A stretch of DNA of 62,000 nt, from assembly GCA_002633005.1 (NCBI GenBank), contig NMRA01000065.1:242011-304010 (forward strand), written 5' to 3'. This DNA comes from Phoronis australis (lineage: Eukaryota > Phoronida > Phoronidae). The notes beneath the pieces are model-generated. The model worked only from the letters and a program-made list of their open reading frames with translations. It was not told the origin of the DNA and made no database searches. Shown here piece after piece: positions 1 to 12,900 of the stretch. The translations under genes and the position numbers were made by a program. The stretch's first letter is position 1, and the number at the start of each line of letters is the position of its first letter.

Positions 1-1116
1 AGGATAAAGGGAAAGAATGAAAATTGGTTTGAGGGAGGGAGGGAAAGAGAAATTGAGTGAAAAATGAAAGTTGGAGAGAATTGTGGACGATGGCCCAGTG
101 TTGCAACAAGACAAAGAGATCACGTGGTACAATTAAACCAATAATCGTAAAACAAAGAGGGTCACTGACCAGAGAATCCAAACAATATGATAATGAGGAG
201 GAGGCAGTATAGCTTACATAAAATAATTTAATACTTAAATAATTTTTATATGCGCTAACTGCGAAGCGATACCGAAGCTAGTTTACAGTGAAACAACACA
301 TGTAGTTGAGATAAAAGGTCATATATATTATGACAAACTAAACTACTACAGATATCAGTAATTACAAAAGTTATATAACATGTTGCACTGTAAAGGTGGG
401 TGACAATCTGCCACAGATGCAGCAGAAGGATGCATCCGCCCACCCAAAACTTGTCCATCGAAAGCCTGGTATTGATCATTTGTTGTAATGTAAAACCTTC
501 ACGAGTTCGAACATTCAGTCTTGTCCTCATTTTTTCTCACCTATCGAACGAGTCGCTTACAGGTACACGGTTTGTTGGTAATGCCGCTTTTTTGTACTGG
601 CTAACACGTCTTTTTCTGAATCTCGTAGAGCAGGACGACTGCGTTTCGCCTTCGGACGTACACTTCATAGACCTACTTCTCCCTGCCATTTGTATAAATT
701 CTGTTGACCTCTGGATCTGTGGCTGCGCATGCGTTGTTGTAATGTTGATAATCTATTTAGCACCACGGATACTAAATTCTTTGTAAACATTTCATTCGTT
801 TGTAGTATTTACAACGATTTTTTAAAAACTTTTTGCACAAGTTGAAAGTTAATAACTTTTTTAACTCCATGCCACATCAAAAAACCGGCTTTAACGGCGT
901 TAAGAGGTTTTTTTCTTCTATAACTCGGATCATAGGCCTTTAAATGAGTTTTCTTACCGTGTCTTTGGCATCATTTAAAGAACATTTCTGAAATTCGGCG
1001 CTGTCTGCTCGGTTTATCCATTTCTCGTAATACCTTGTGGTATATTGTTATAGTGTATTAGGATATTAGGTACGGTCGGAAGCTGAGGACATCTGTAAGT
1101 AGATTTTTGTATGAAG
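1..1116. other. Intergenic, no supported gene
   Basis: Starts with a GA-rich stretch (1-70). A 128-codon frame at 400-786 lacks an ATG start, overlaps an opposite-strand frame and shows no domain; I do not call it. Confidence 0.6.
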
Positions 1117-1366
1117 CATGCGCGAACCAGCCTTTAATAGGAGGGGATCGAATTTCCGACGATGTGGACCTTTTACCAACAAAAAAGCCGTAGGACTAAA
1201 AAACAGGGTACTACGTCCAGAGCTGTGAATTGTTGTGCCTTTGCGCCTGATTAGTGGACTTTTGTCTCGCTTTCTCGAACTTTTCTCTGAGGCGGACCTT
1301 TTTGTCCACTTCTCCAAATGGGGGTCTCGTTCGAGCCTCCGCAGCCCCCCCCCGGGTGCGCGCATG
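1117..1366 (-). mobile_element. GC-rich-ended MITE, copy A
   Basis: 250 bp bounded by CATGCGCGAACCAGCC and GGGTGCGCGCATG, which are imperfect inverted repeats. The internal sequence is the reverse complement of copies at 40222-40410 and 46082-46339 (shared TTTGGCGAAGTGGGCAAAAA block, read on the minus strand). The 110-codon ORF crossing it is accidental. Confidence 0.7.
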
Positions 1367-4300
1367 TGAAGTGAAGAACTCCTAGTTCTGAACGTCACGC
1401 CTTGTGGTATTATGGTGTATTGAGGATGATCAGAAGTTTAGGATGCCTGTGATTTGCAACACAGGCCGACTAATTTCTTGATAACCCATAAGTCACCATA
1501 TAAGAAACATAAAGCTTGGACACTAAAACTTTGCCAAGCCTAGGTTCCCAGTTTCAACTGTTCTAAATCCAAGTACATGTAAAATCTGTGTGCACCTCCC
1601 TCAGACTGGTATTACATAAACGGGGATATTTCTGACCACATTTGAACTTGTGCTCTTTGGGTGCCGCTGATGATAAAAAGTGTCTTTTTGCAAAAAAGTT
1701 GTGTGTAGCGGACTTGGTGTTCATGTAATTAAGTGGTGACATCTAAAGCAGAAACCTCAAGGGCATTGAAACTTAGAACACAGTCATGTTCATGTAAAGT
1801 TATAAACAAGAAATGGTAATTTACGATCAAATATTGAAAAATGTTAACGGCCTGTTCACTCATTTTTAATGAAATCTGCAACCTATATATTACCCGTAAT
1901 TTGTACGGATACAAGTTGACTAATAGAATCTTGCATTTTTGGAAGACTTTGTTTTAAAAGATGCGCCTGGGAGGTGACACTACTGCAGTGTACTTGTGTC
2001 CTTTTGTATGCACTATTAGCACAAATGTGCATCCAAGAATGTCCCTGCAAAAACAGAAGCCTTCTTTCCTTAATCCAATTGAATTGTCCAAGTTGTGAAT
2101 GATGAATTGGTTACAGAATTTCCAAAGCAAATACAAAAGAAACTCTGATTTCAAGGAGGCTAAATAGTTAACATGGTGGATTTCACTTGTGCTTTAACTT
2201 GTGCGCCTGTCGAAAATAAAATATTGAGTTTTTGCAAGCAACTCCTGTGTCAAATTCAAGAAATTAGTCTGCAATTTAGACTTACATGTACGTGTAATTT
2301 GCTTCAAATTAAAGCTCATTTTATCATTTGCTTGTAAGAATTTAAATGCAAGAACCTATTTCGTGTTTGATCTTGACTTTATGGACTACTCTTGCTTGAA
2401 ACGCAACGAACACTTGGCTTTGGTGGAAATTTCTGATGTCAGACCATACATTTAGTTGCAGGAAATTAGCTATCCGCAACAGCCGGTTTTCGCAGCAATC
2501 CTAAGTTCAATAGTTATTCTTCAGTTTTAAACAAGGTTATTTTACAAACCCAGAGTTTAAATATATTCACACCGAAACTAAATCTTGCAAATGACACTCA
2601 ACTAGCTTTCGTCGGCGGGCTAAAACAGAGCTTCGGAATTGCTTCGATACTGTCTATGAAAAATCCGGATGTGTACGAAGGAGGTCTGAACTTTCGAAAT
2701 AGTGACGTAACATTGGAAATCTTTTCCATCACGTTTGTTGCTCGTATGAAGTCTGCGAGGTTTTGCATCATTGGCACTGATTGACGATGAAAGACTTTTT
2801 CATTGATCGAAGTTTTTATTAGGTACAGACCTACTTTTCCCTAATAATATGAACATGCACGTCAGGGTTTTCCCAGTGCGAGAAAACACTGTACACAGTT
2901 AAATGTTTAGTTTTTGAGCAACGACGAAGGACTTACCGTCGGCGTACACTGTGTTTAAAAGACTGGAAATGCACACGCGTGTACAGTAAACGCATGCATG
3001 TCAATCCACCAATTCATTGACGATAACTTTCATTTCCAAAATTTAAAATGCCTGCACTTTACCGTACTGTGCTAGCAAGTCCATCTTAAAGCATTTCTCA
3101 CCGCACTACTTTTTGGGAGCATTTTCGCTGCTATGTAGATTAACTAGGTATAGACATTTACTTCTAGACTCCCTTGTTACGCTATGTTGTAGCCACCACT
3201 CGGTTCAGTGCCGATGAATAACATAAAGCTTCCTCTAATCGTCTGCGCCATCCTGTCATCTACGCAAACACCACTGATTCAGGCGAAGTTGGCCAGGTAC
3301 GGCCTGCTGATTACGTGAAGCGCTTTAAATCAGAAGCTAATTCAAAACACTAACTTAGTTATCATTGTAGTGAGTTGTACCAGTATATAGCTAGGGCAGT
3401 TTTGTTGTTGTTGTCCATCTGTATCCTTATCTTTAGCGGATAGGCTGGGGCTGGACCTTTTCTGCGGGGGGCTCGATCGAACCCCGAACCCCGCCCCCCC
3501 CCCCGGCTACGCGGGCCTGCAATGGCAAAAACAACGCATTATAACTTCACTTACAATATCAGAATGTGAATGCTGTGGGGTTGCTTGAACAAAGAATCTT
3601 TCAGGTTTTTTGTGAAGCTTTTACCTGTTGGATCTCGGCTTCGCTGACTAGTAAGCTGATGTTGGGTTTATTAGCGACAACAATAACTTGCGAACGCAAG
3701 TGAAATAATTTAAAGATTAGTAATTTCTTTCAATCAAGACTATTGCAACTAACCAATATGAATATACTAGTAAATACTGATCCTTTAGTGGACGTCGTCA
3801 AAACGTGGCCCACTTGAAAAGTCTTGGTTGTACTTTTACTGAAAACATCTGCATTGCTCCAATAATCCAGTATTGATCACAGCCTATAGGCGGTGGGCCA
3901 GAATTTGTGACAATGGTTCTTGTGAGTATTTTAGGGGGGCAATTTTATTTTGGTGTTTTTTAAATTCATTTATTCGAGTGTTTTCAAAATCTAAAAAGTT
4001 CCCACGTATAAAGCTGCACATTTTTGAGTTTGAAGTTATATAATAATCACCAAAGAGCTTAGTGAACTTATATTTGTAAAAACAACAGTTTTGATATCTT
4101 TTTTGTAAAAGAAGTAATATAGTCACATCAGTGTCATTGTATTGAACAAAAATATACTCACATTACATGTTTTACTATCGTATACTAATTGTAAACAGTG
4201 AAATTTAAAAAAAATGTAAAGTGACACCTAGTGGCAGAAATACGAACTAAGTATGAATGTTTCTAGGAGGTTATTCTGGCATTGTGTGGCAACAAAAATA

Positions 4301-4965
4301 ACACACAACACTTGTAAAATTTGTGCCTCAATGACTGAACCATTGCCTAATATGGTAAAATGTAGCTTCTTTGCATAATACACCAGAAATATGTTATACA
4401 AAAACAATTTAGTTGAATGATCTCTGTTATTGAAACACAGAATATAAAAATAATTGGTTATTCTGACCGTGTTTAGCAAACAGTATGAAACAAATACATG
4501 ACAATGATCAAAGTATGTACTTTCTATGAATAAATCAACAAATAAAATTCACAGCTCACACTTTTTAAATACAAAAATAAAACGAAATAACGGGATTGGA
4601 GAAGTTGGCGGTTTATTTAGGGTTGACTTGTTGAACAACTATCCAACGTTGTGCAGTCAGTGTTGCTGATGTTACTACAGTTGTCACAACTTCACATTTC
4701 TGTACAGTTTGCCTCGGCATTGCAGCACAAACTCAGTTTCCCTGCACACACGTTCCTTTTGCACTTTTAGCATACATCGCTTAGTACTGTCAATGGAGCT
4801 GTGTGCATTGCCATCCATTTTAACAGAAAAGTTCCACCGCCAAGGAGCTAAATATGGCTGACTAGAGAGGGCAAAGTACTGCACATTGGCGATCGGCTCG
4901 CGTGCAGTGAAGGTTCAAACACCGAGTCCTTGTTTGGAGACATAGGATTTAGGCAAATGTTCGAT
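1367..4965. other. Intergenic, no supported gene
   Basis: AT-rich, short random ORFs only. A C-run follows a purine-rich block at 3460-3505. At 4205-4230 AGTGACACCTAGTGGCAGAA resembles a motif at 6862-6885. Confidence 0.6.
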
Positions 4966-5259
4966 TCAAAACATGTTATAAAGGGCTGTGTAAATTAGTG
5001 TATCAGCAAGTGAATTGTTGAACAGTAGTCTCCATTCACAAACTACAACAGTGAGTACATGTAGCTTCAACAGTTGTTTCTTAAGATTGCCTGTCCAAAT
5101 ATCTCCATTCACACTAGCTTTCTGAAGAACATCTTCAAAATCTTGCTTTAGTTTTGAAAGGTAAAAGACATCTCCATGTGTTAGAAGCTTTGATTCAATG
5201 AACTCCAAACAAAAATGTAGAAAAACACCTCTGAAAACTGTGGCTTCTCCACTCATCAC
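4966..5259 (-). pseudogene. Decayed coding fragment, repetitive invertebrate protein family
   Basis: 97-residue open frame whose composition is protein-like: FCLEFIESKLL, VFYLSKLKQDFEDVL and LKKQLLKLH suggest amphipathic helices. It resembles, from memory and only in pattern, a transposon-linked family abundant in cnidarian genomes with a segment like LSxLxxxYxxRLxxLG..RLKxxLL. Upstream on the same strand, 6330-6420 encodes a CIICEQE-containing fragment that could be the preceding part. Several stops separate them, so the gene is broken. Assignment is tentative. Confidence 0.3.
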
Positions 5260-5668
5260 AATTTTGACTTTCTACTTTTATAGCATGATGATCTGTGGTA
5301 CTTGGCTTCTTTGAATTTCATTTGCATTTTCAGGTCTCCGGACTGAGTTGTCGCTTGCAATACAAGTCTAACTGAAAAAAAAACGCGAACTGTTAACACT
5401 AATTTAACATTTAATTACGAGTGAGTTAGCTTGCACTTGTTCAGACGCACTGATCAGGAATTGATCCACCACCAGCCTGACAAATTTACATACCGTCTGA
5501 TCTGTCATCTAAAAATGTTGACCGTCCAACAATTAGATTAGTTCTTGCAACTGAAAATAAGTCAGCTGATATACTAGTGCAGTGATTGGAATTTATTTTT
5601 TAATCAGATGCTCATACTATAGTAAATCGATTTACACTTAACGTAATCAACATTTGACAAACTGGACA

Positions 5669-5830
5669 GGGGTATCCCCTGTCGTCAAATTACGATGGGG
5701 ACGCTGGCCACTTGTAGGCACTTGAATTTCATTACTATTACAGCCACCTAAGTAACTAAAGTTTACGAAAAATTGAGAAGAGGTTCCCCCTGTCCCAGGA
5801 TTAAGGTGGGGGATGTCGGCCACTTGGGCA
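5669..5830 (+). repeat. Two tandem copies of a 50-bp repeat, 112 bp apart
   Basis: 5669-5720 and 5781-5830 share TCCCCTGTC, a GGTGGGG-like stretch and GGCCACTTG. A third copy is at 12849-12900. Spacing and similarity suggest a dispersed miniature element rather than coding DNA. Confidence 0.5.
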
Positions 5831-6329
5831 TGTTGAATGCAACCATCTAGTCCATTTAACCTTCTCAAAAATGTTTGACTTAAAGTGCTTAAAACTACAC
5901 CCACAGTTTAATGCCTTATAATTATCCCCTGGCGCAAGCAGTGTCGATTTGGACAGCTGAATGACAGAGTGTTCGAAAAACAGGATTGCAGGAGTATTTG
6001 TTTAAGCTGAGTACAAATAAAAACATTAACGCCTCCTAAGGCATCCCTCTATGCAGAAAACGTACTTCTAACTTCTTATAGCAACATCACTGGTGGTTTA
6101 ATCAGTGTGATACATAATTTGCCGAAAAGCATCCAGCATATGGAGGACCTATGGTATGATCACCATCTCTACTGGGCCAGCGGTATTGTCTAAAGCCTGG
6201 GCAGCCAAGCGGATGAACAAGAACAAGTTAAAAAAACAACTGATGATAATACTGAACACACTTGGAAAACACAGAGATTTACCTTTCAAAAACACATACC
6301 TGTTTTTCAAAGCAATAAAGTTGGTAATA

Positions 6330-6420
6330 CTTCTTTCTCTTTCTTGAAACGTGGTTGATAATGTACTTTCCTGCTCACAAATGATGCACTCATGTGTCAG
6401 AATGTTCCAATCTTGTGCAG
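6330..6420 (-). pseudogene. Decayed coding fragment with a CxxC motif
   Basis: The minus-strand frame reads ILTHECIICEQESTLSTTF and continues for about 20 residues. A CxxC followed by a Ser/Thr stretch is plausible for the N-terminal part of the fragment at 4966-5259. No intact ORF or splice sites were found. Confidence 0.25.
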
Positions 6421-7535
6421 GTTAATTTGGTGTTTCAGATTTTGGAAGTATAATTGATTTTCTTGGGAAATTTTGGATAACATCTGTGTCACTTTCAGCA
6501 ACTTCCGCTTTAGTACTAATGATGGTGTCTTGAAACGTTGCTATTCGTTTCTATGTCCTTCCAATTTTTGGTCAAACACTAAGCCTTCTACAGCAGTCTA
6601 GCTGGACATGTCCTATTGGGCAATGCAGCTGTTTTCTGCACACATGTGTGTGACACCTCTTCTTTTCCATCTATAATGATCCACAGAGTTGCGCTGTCCA
6701 TCACATTTCGTCAGGATGCTTCTCTGAGCTTCTTCAACTTCTGGTTATCACAATTTAGTGCTGTTTGATAAATCTTGAATTATACAGGCATAGCACTCCA
6801 TGGGAGCTGCCATATGAAGTTACTAAGCATAACAATACAATCTGTCTCTCTGGTTGGTCAATTTAATAGTAAAGTGCCACCAAGTGGCAGAAATGTGCAC
6901 AATATTTATTGCAACAAAAACACCTTTTAAAAATGTGCAAGTGTAGACGTGAAAACCTTTTGGATGGAATTTGATTTATAGGTGTATCATATACCCACAT
7001 AGAAAGAACTAGGTTGCCCACCTAAAGTACTCACAAAGATGAACGCTATGAGATCTGGCTTACCGACTACTAAGCCATAGTGTTCTTAAGAAAACATGTG
7101 TGTGACAATCCAAGATAGGTTGGGAATGGCATAACTGCAATCGTTTGACAACAGGCAAATGCACAACTGTCAAAAGATCTTAATTGGTTTCAACCGCATT
7201 TACCCTCAAGTCCACTTACTTTTACATGGGAACGCTTGTAAATTGGATTCTTTGTTTGCTCAAATTAATCCAAGACAGTGGATGAAACCGAGGACTAAAC
7301 AACTAAAACATTAAAATACTGTCAAAGACACCAAGGATTTTACTAAAGGAATACTGCACTGCCGAAGTGTTTTATTGCGTACTGCTAGGCAGCAAATTAT
7401 ATCTACCATAACATTTTGAAAACTGAGGTTAGCACAAGTGACGCCTCGAACTTACCTGTCAAACAAGATTTTTACTAACTGAGAATTTTTAACAGCCATC
7501 TCGGATCGCAGATAATTCCAGCACTAAAAAGTGAT

Positions 7536-9316
7536 CTTGAATTACAATTTTACGGCGGTAATAGTCAACTCGAGAACGCTTAGTAGGCCTTTTCAACGCG
7601 GAAGTTCGACCTATCTCCTGCGGAACGCCTTCCATTGCCTAGTTGGTGTGCGTGAACTTGAATTTTGCATTGTGCGTGAATTTTTTTATATTTTTCTCGG
7701 TTATTCCAAGTTCATGTAGGTCCATATACAATCTTGAGATTAAGCGAAATTCCAAGTTCATATTCGACCTCTTCAAGACACTCAAATTTCGATTGACACT
7801 TAGGCATCCTTCTTTCCTTGGTGCACCACGCCAAAAATAAAAATTAAGCAAAACAATCTGTATTAAATTCAGTTTATTTTGAAAAAAATCGATGTCATGT
7901 CAAAAAAGTATTATTTGAATTTAGGTTTCGGATAAAAGTTCTTGCGTAAAGATCCATTTCATGAAGCTTTTAACAAAAATAAAGCGGAAAGGGTATCTTT
8001 AAAGGAGGCTGACTCAGACTTGCGCAATACAAAAACTGCTCAACCATGCAGCTAAAAGACGTCGCGGCGTGTGTCGCCGATGCAAATTTAGAGCGAGCGT
8101 AAACTATTTTTAATGTTACCGACGTCACAGACACTGGCAGACATCCCAATCTTGTTCCATATGACATCAATTTCTCCTGTAATCAGTTCTATGAGGAAAC
8201 TTTTTCCTCAGGAGAAAAGTTTTCTGACCTTTTTCTACTCATTTTGCTGATGACAGAGCCACCAGGAAATGTACGTCTGCACTGATTCTAACTACAACTG
8301 CGTGCAGCCACTGGTACCCACATAATCGCAGTTCCATTGAAGCATTTCAATCATTTCGTGGTTGGGTTAATCCAGCTGGACACAGTAGGGTGCTTGGACA
8401 CTTTAAACTTTGATTTTAATTAACTGCTCCGTGGCTAGTAAAACCAGGCTTTCAGACTTTTAAACCACGTTGATGAAATGCAAGTTAAGTCTAAAATTAG
8501 ACCATTTTTAGGAATACAGGTTTAACTCTGAAACCTGGTGTTGTTAAACCACCTTCATGACGTCGACTGTTAGGATTTTCTTCGCGAATTTATGAATAGG
8601 TATTGAGTTTTGTTGCATAAAATTAGCCTTCCGGTGTTTCAATGTCATTGCAACATTTTTTCGGTCTTGTGGTTGCGGTGCTTGAAATGAATTCGCCGTT
8701 TATGGTTGAACGCATGTAAAAACAAATATCCATATTGCCAACAGAGCTCTATCTCTACAGTATGGCTCTTCATGAATGTATGAATGTGTAACCTCGAAGT
8801 CAAGCCCGATTTGACACCTGTCAATTTTTCTATTGTCATGAAATCTGTGAAATTCATGATACATATATAATTCTTAGCACGTTAGTTTGATAGGGTTATT
8901 ACTTATTGATATTATTTCTTTGCTAGCCAATTGTTTGTGTTTATAGAAACTTGTTTTGGCTGTTAGCTGAGTCAGCGACCAACCCATTCGGTGCATCCAC
9001 ACATGTTTTGATGATCTCTGTAGTAAACACGATTGGGCAATGGTCATTCACAGAATCATAGCCCAAAGACAGCTGACCATTACCATACGTGTATATGGCA
9101 AACACAACAGAATAGTTCAGATGATTGTTGTGAAAGTTCTTATAGTTGCTTCCTATTTTTTCCTGTAGGATATTGAATCATAAAGTTTGGTGCATGCAAC
9201 CCACATATTTGTAACTTGTATATAAATCCGTTCACTTGTCTAATAAAGACAGTCCTCATCTTACTACTGCCAGTTGCTTTACTAGTGTAATTGAGTGTTC
9301 CACACTTAGTCACTGA
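7536..9316 (+). repeat. Tandem duplicate, copy 1 (1.78 kb)
   Basis: Nearly identical in order and sequence to 9318-11108, with scattered substitutions and small indels. Near its right end are TATATAAAT and, about 30 bp later, AATAAA, an arrangement also seen in LTR promoter/poly(A) blocks, but TG...CA ends were not found. ORFs of 65-100 codons inside overlap on both strands and are not convincing genes. Confidence 0.92.
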
Positions 9317-9317
9317 N
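9317..9317. other. Undetermined base at the duplication junction
   Basis: A single n separates copy 1 and copy 2 of the tandem duplicate. It marks an assembly join or unresolved base exactly at the boundary. Confidence 0.95.
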
Positions 9318-11108
9318 CTTGATTTACAATTTTACGGCGGTAATAGTCAACTCGAGAACGAATAGTATGCCTTTTCAACGCGGAAGTTCGACCTATCTTC
9401 TGCGGAACGCCTTCCATTGCCTACTTGGTGTGCGTGAACTTGAATTTTGCATTGTGCGTGAATTTTTTATATTTTTCTCGGGTATTCCAAGTTTATGTAG
9501 GTCCATATACAATCTTGAGATTAAGCGAAATTCCGAGTTCATATTCGACCTCTTCAAGACACTCAAATTTCGATTGACACTTAGGCATCCTTCTTTTCTT
9601 GGTGCACCACGCCAAAAATAAAAATTAAGCAAAACAATCTGTATTACATTCAGTTTATTTTGAAAAAAATCGATGTCATGTCAAAAAAGTATTATTTGAA
9701 TTTAGGTTTCGGATAAAAGTTCTTGCGTGAAGATCCATTTCATGAAGCTTTTAACAAAAATAAAGCGGAAAGGGTATCTTTAAAGGAGGCTGACTCAGAC
9801 TTGCGCAATACAAAAACTGCTCAACCATGCAGCTAAAAGACGTCGCGTCGTGTGTCGCCGATGCAAATTTAGAGCGAGTGTAAACTATTTTTAATGTTAC
9901 CGACGACACAGACACTGGCAGACATCACAATCTTGTTCCATATGACATCAATTTCTCCTGTAATCAGTTCTATGAGGAAACTTTTTCCTCAGGAGAAAAG
10001 TTTTCCGACCTTTTTCTACTCATTTTGCTGATGACAGAGCCACCAGGAAATGTACGTCTGCACTGATTCTACCTACAACTGCGTGCAGCCACTGGTACCC
10101 ACATAATCACAGTTCCATTGAAGCATTTCAATCATTTCGTGGTTGGGTTAATCCAACTGGACACAGTAGGGTGCTTGGACACTTTAAACTTGTTTTTAAT
10201 TAACTAGCTGCTCCGTGGCGATTAAAACCAGGCTTTTAGACTTTTAAACCACGTTGATGAAATGCAAGTTAAGTCTAAAATTAGACCATTTTTAGGAATA
10301 CAGGTTTAACTCTGAAACCTGGTGTTGTTAAACCACCTTCATGACGTCGACTGTTAGCCTAAAAGGATTTTCTTCGCGAATTTATGAATAGGTATTGAGT
10401 TTTGTTGCATAAAATTAGCCTTCCGGTGTTTCAATGTCATTGCAACATTTTTTCGGTCTTGTGGTTGCGGTGCTTGAAATGAATTCGCCGTTTATGGTTG
10501 AACGCATGTAAAAACAAATATCCATATTGCCAACAGAGCTCTATCTCTACAGTATGGCTCTTCATGAATGTATGAATGTGTAACCTCAAAGTCAAGCCCG
10601 ATTTGACACCTGTCAATTTTTCTATTGTCATGAAATCTGTGAAATTCATGATACATATATAATTCTTAGCACGTTAGTTTGATAGGGTTATTACTTATTG
10701 ATATTATTTCTTTGCTAGCCAATTGTTTGTGTTTATAGAAACTTGTTTTGGCTGTTAGCTGAGTCAGCGACCAACCCATTCGGTGCATCCACACATGTTT
10801 TGATGATCTCTGTAGTAAACACGATTGGGCAATGGTCATTCACAGAATCATAGCCCAAAGACAGCTGACCATTACCATACGTGTATATGGCAAACACAAC
10901 AGAATAGTTCAGATGATTGTTGTGAAAGTTCTTATAGTTGCTTCCTATTTTTTCCTGTAGGATATTGAATCATAAAGTTTGGTGCATGCAACCCACATAT
11001 TTGTAACTTGTATATAAATCCGTTCACTTGTCTAATAAAGACAGTCCTCATCTTACTACTGCCAGTTGCTTTACTAGTGTAATTGAGTGTTCCACACTTA
11101 GTCACTGA
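9318..11108 (+). repeat. Tandem duplicate, copy 2 (1.79 kb)
   Basis: Repeats 7536-9316. Differences include GAACGCTTAGTAGG versus GAACGAATAGTATG near the start and a few inserted bases near 10204 and 10360. The minus strand has an open frame of about 75 codons without ATG (about 10733-10954) following CTACAG; it could be an exon relic. The same frame exists in copy 1. Confidence 0.92.
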
Positions 11109-12360
11109 ATACAACCATCTCACTGACGGACCGAGACAGTCCACAACACAACACAACGCCGCTACTAAGTCTAGTTATTCTACTATTCTACTACATCTAT
11201 GTTCCTTATCGGTACTGATCTTGACACCGCCCCCTCTTGGAATGTTAACAGCTTTAGTATTATCGATCTTGAAGACAATTTTGCCAAAATTTTCTGTTGA
11301 GATTGTTAAAAAATCAAAAATTAACTTGAATCTTTTTTACAAATGTGGCTTCTGCTCACATCTAACTAAAATACTTAGTAATAGTCAATTTCCAAAGATT
11401 ATGGTATTTCATATTCTGTATAAAAACACACGCATTGCTGAGTCTGATAGTCAAATAAATTACACCAAAGTGTGCACGTTATGTGCATGCGACCTAGCCG
11501 TGACACCTGACGGAAAAATACTAACTAAAGACGATAATTTTGTTTCGGAAATAGGGAACTTAATTTCCTTTTTTAAATTTGTTGTCGGGAATTCACAGAC
11601 TATTGGGTTACCAAAATGTAGACTTGTCATTATGAAAATCGCGAAATATGAAGCAGCTGTATGTTATTTCACGTTACAGCGACGCTAAGTTTACTTTAAC
11701 GTGCTTCGAGTTTAGACATTTGCAACAGTTGCGTAATAGAAAGGAAGGACACTTTACGGTCATCTTTACGGCGAGCCGTAACTTATGTTAGCTTCAAAAT
11801 GTCACCCCCGGACTGACAATCTAAAGGTATTTACTTTAATCCCAGCTTGACCTGAGAAAAAATGCTCATCATTGACGACCATCAGAGTACCATTCTTCTA
11901 AGAACGCAGCGACACCTGAAGATGGACGGAGAAATGGCCGACGGAAACGTGCCAAGTAATAGGCTGATGGTTGGTACAAACAGACCAATAAATTTTCCAA
12001 ATGATGTGTTTAACACAAATTTTTATGACAGCATAATGAATTTTCATGACATGTCATGTTCCCGTTTTAATGGTTTTGTCTGGAGTTTTAATTAACCCAA
12101 AAGTGTACTCATACAAAACGCCGCCATCATAATGAAGTCTACAAAACCAATGTTGGCTTGTGAATAAATCAACAGAACAGACTTCGTTTCCGACTTTACT
12201 GGACTTTCTCCTGTTGATTAGCATATAAAGGTTTTGTTGTTTATATTACCAAAGATTTGTCGTATGTTGGAGACAACACTTTTAATTAACGTTACTTATG
12301 CATACGGTCAGGAAGATTTTTTCAATGTTCTGATAATACCGTTTCTACTTTGTTTTCTAG
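11109..12360. other. Intergenic with one long unassigned frame
   Basis: A 201-codon open frame (11083-11688) starts without ATG inside the duplicate and then reads AT-rich sequence. It has a few Cys pairs (KCGFC, CTLCAC) but no domain I recognise. A frame this long is expected about once by chance in a window this AT-rich. 11862-12095 has another short frame. Confidence 0.5.
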
Positions 12361-12425
12361 ATGGCCACACAGAAAGGTGCGTTCTTCCTCTCTTTCTTGG
12401 TAGTCACAGCTGTGGTAGCTGCAAT
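12361..12425 (+). CDS. Candidate first coding exon with a signal peptide
   Basis: An ATG immediately follows a strong acceptor (pyrimidine tract and TTCTAG at 12355-12360). The frame reads MATQKGAFFLSFLVVTAVVA, a good secretion signal, and runs into AAT|GTAAGT, a near-consensus donor (phase 2). The combination looks like the first coding exon of a secreted or membrane protein with a 5'UTR intron. I could not find a convincing next exon downstream, so the gene may be decayed, small or unrecognised. Confidence 0.4.
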
Positions 12426-12848
12426 GTAAGTATTTACACCATAATACAATTTTGTGCAACAAACGTCGCCCGTGCGAGAATGTCTGGGGGATATCGTTAC
12501 CACCTACCATTTTTACCCAATCCTAGTCTACGCTCGCTTTAGAATTTTCAAGGTATTAGCCAAATTGGCTAAAGCATCTAAAAACTTTTAGCCATTGTCA
12601 AAAACTATTACCTAAATACTTTCTCTTTTCCCAACCCCTGCAATTGATAAATATACCGCTACACTGACCGAACTTATTCATTTCTCATTTTATGCACAAG
12701 TCTCCTTCATAAATGTACCATCAGAAAAGATGTTTGCCTTCAGAAAAAAAAAACAAATGATCAACATTCCAAAGTCATATAGCAATCTAATAAGTTGGAG
12801 GAAATGTCAGCCAACGTGGGTTTTATTATGACCTAAAAAGTTTGGTCA

Positions 12849-12900
12849 GGGTTTCCTTTGTCCCCAGGTTACGGCGGGGGTACGCTGGGGACATGGGCAT
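12849..12900 (+). repeat. Third copy of the 50-bp repeat
   Basis: GTTTCCTTTGTCCCCAGG, then GGCGGGGGTACGCTGGGGACA, parallels the copies at 5669 and 5781. Confidence 0.45.

Larger units (their letters stand above)
5260..7535. other. Mostly non-coding, with repeats and gene debris
   Basis: Holds the 50-bp repeat pair and the CxxC fragment listed separately. The motif GTGCCACCAAGTGGCAGAAA at 6868 mirrors 4211. Nothing else supported. Confidence 0.55.

Noticed and set aside
400-786. 128-codon plus-strand ORF
   Set aside because: No ATG start, overlaps an opposite-strand frame, no recognisable motif.
1066-1398. 110-codon minus-strand ORF, Arg/Ser-rich
   Set aside because: It spans a GC-rich MITE copy and its composition follows from that repeat.
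4205-4230. CTCF-like insulator site (CACCTAGTGGCAG)
   Set aside because: Match is partial, and CTCF is a bilaterian factor; if the organism is a cnidarian this reading is unlikely.
8867-9316. LTR ending (TATA box then AATAAA)
   Set aside because: No TG...CA termini, primer-binding site or polymerase genes; suggestive only.
11083-11688. 201-codon plus-strand ORF
   Set aside because: No ATG at the start, begins in the duplicated repeat, no domain; a frame of this length is expected about once by chance in a window this AT-rich.
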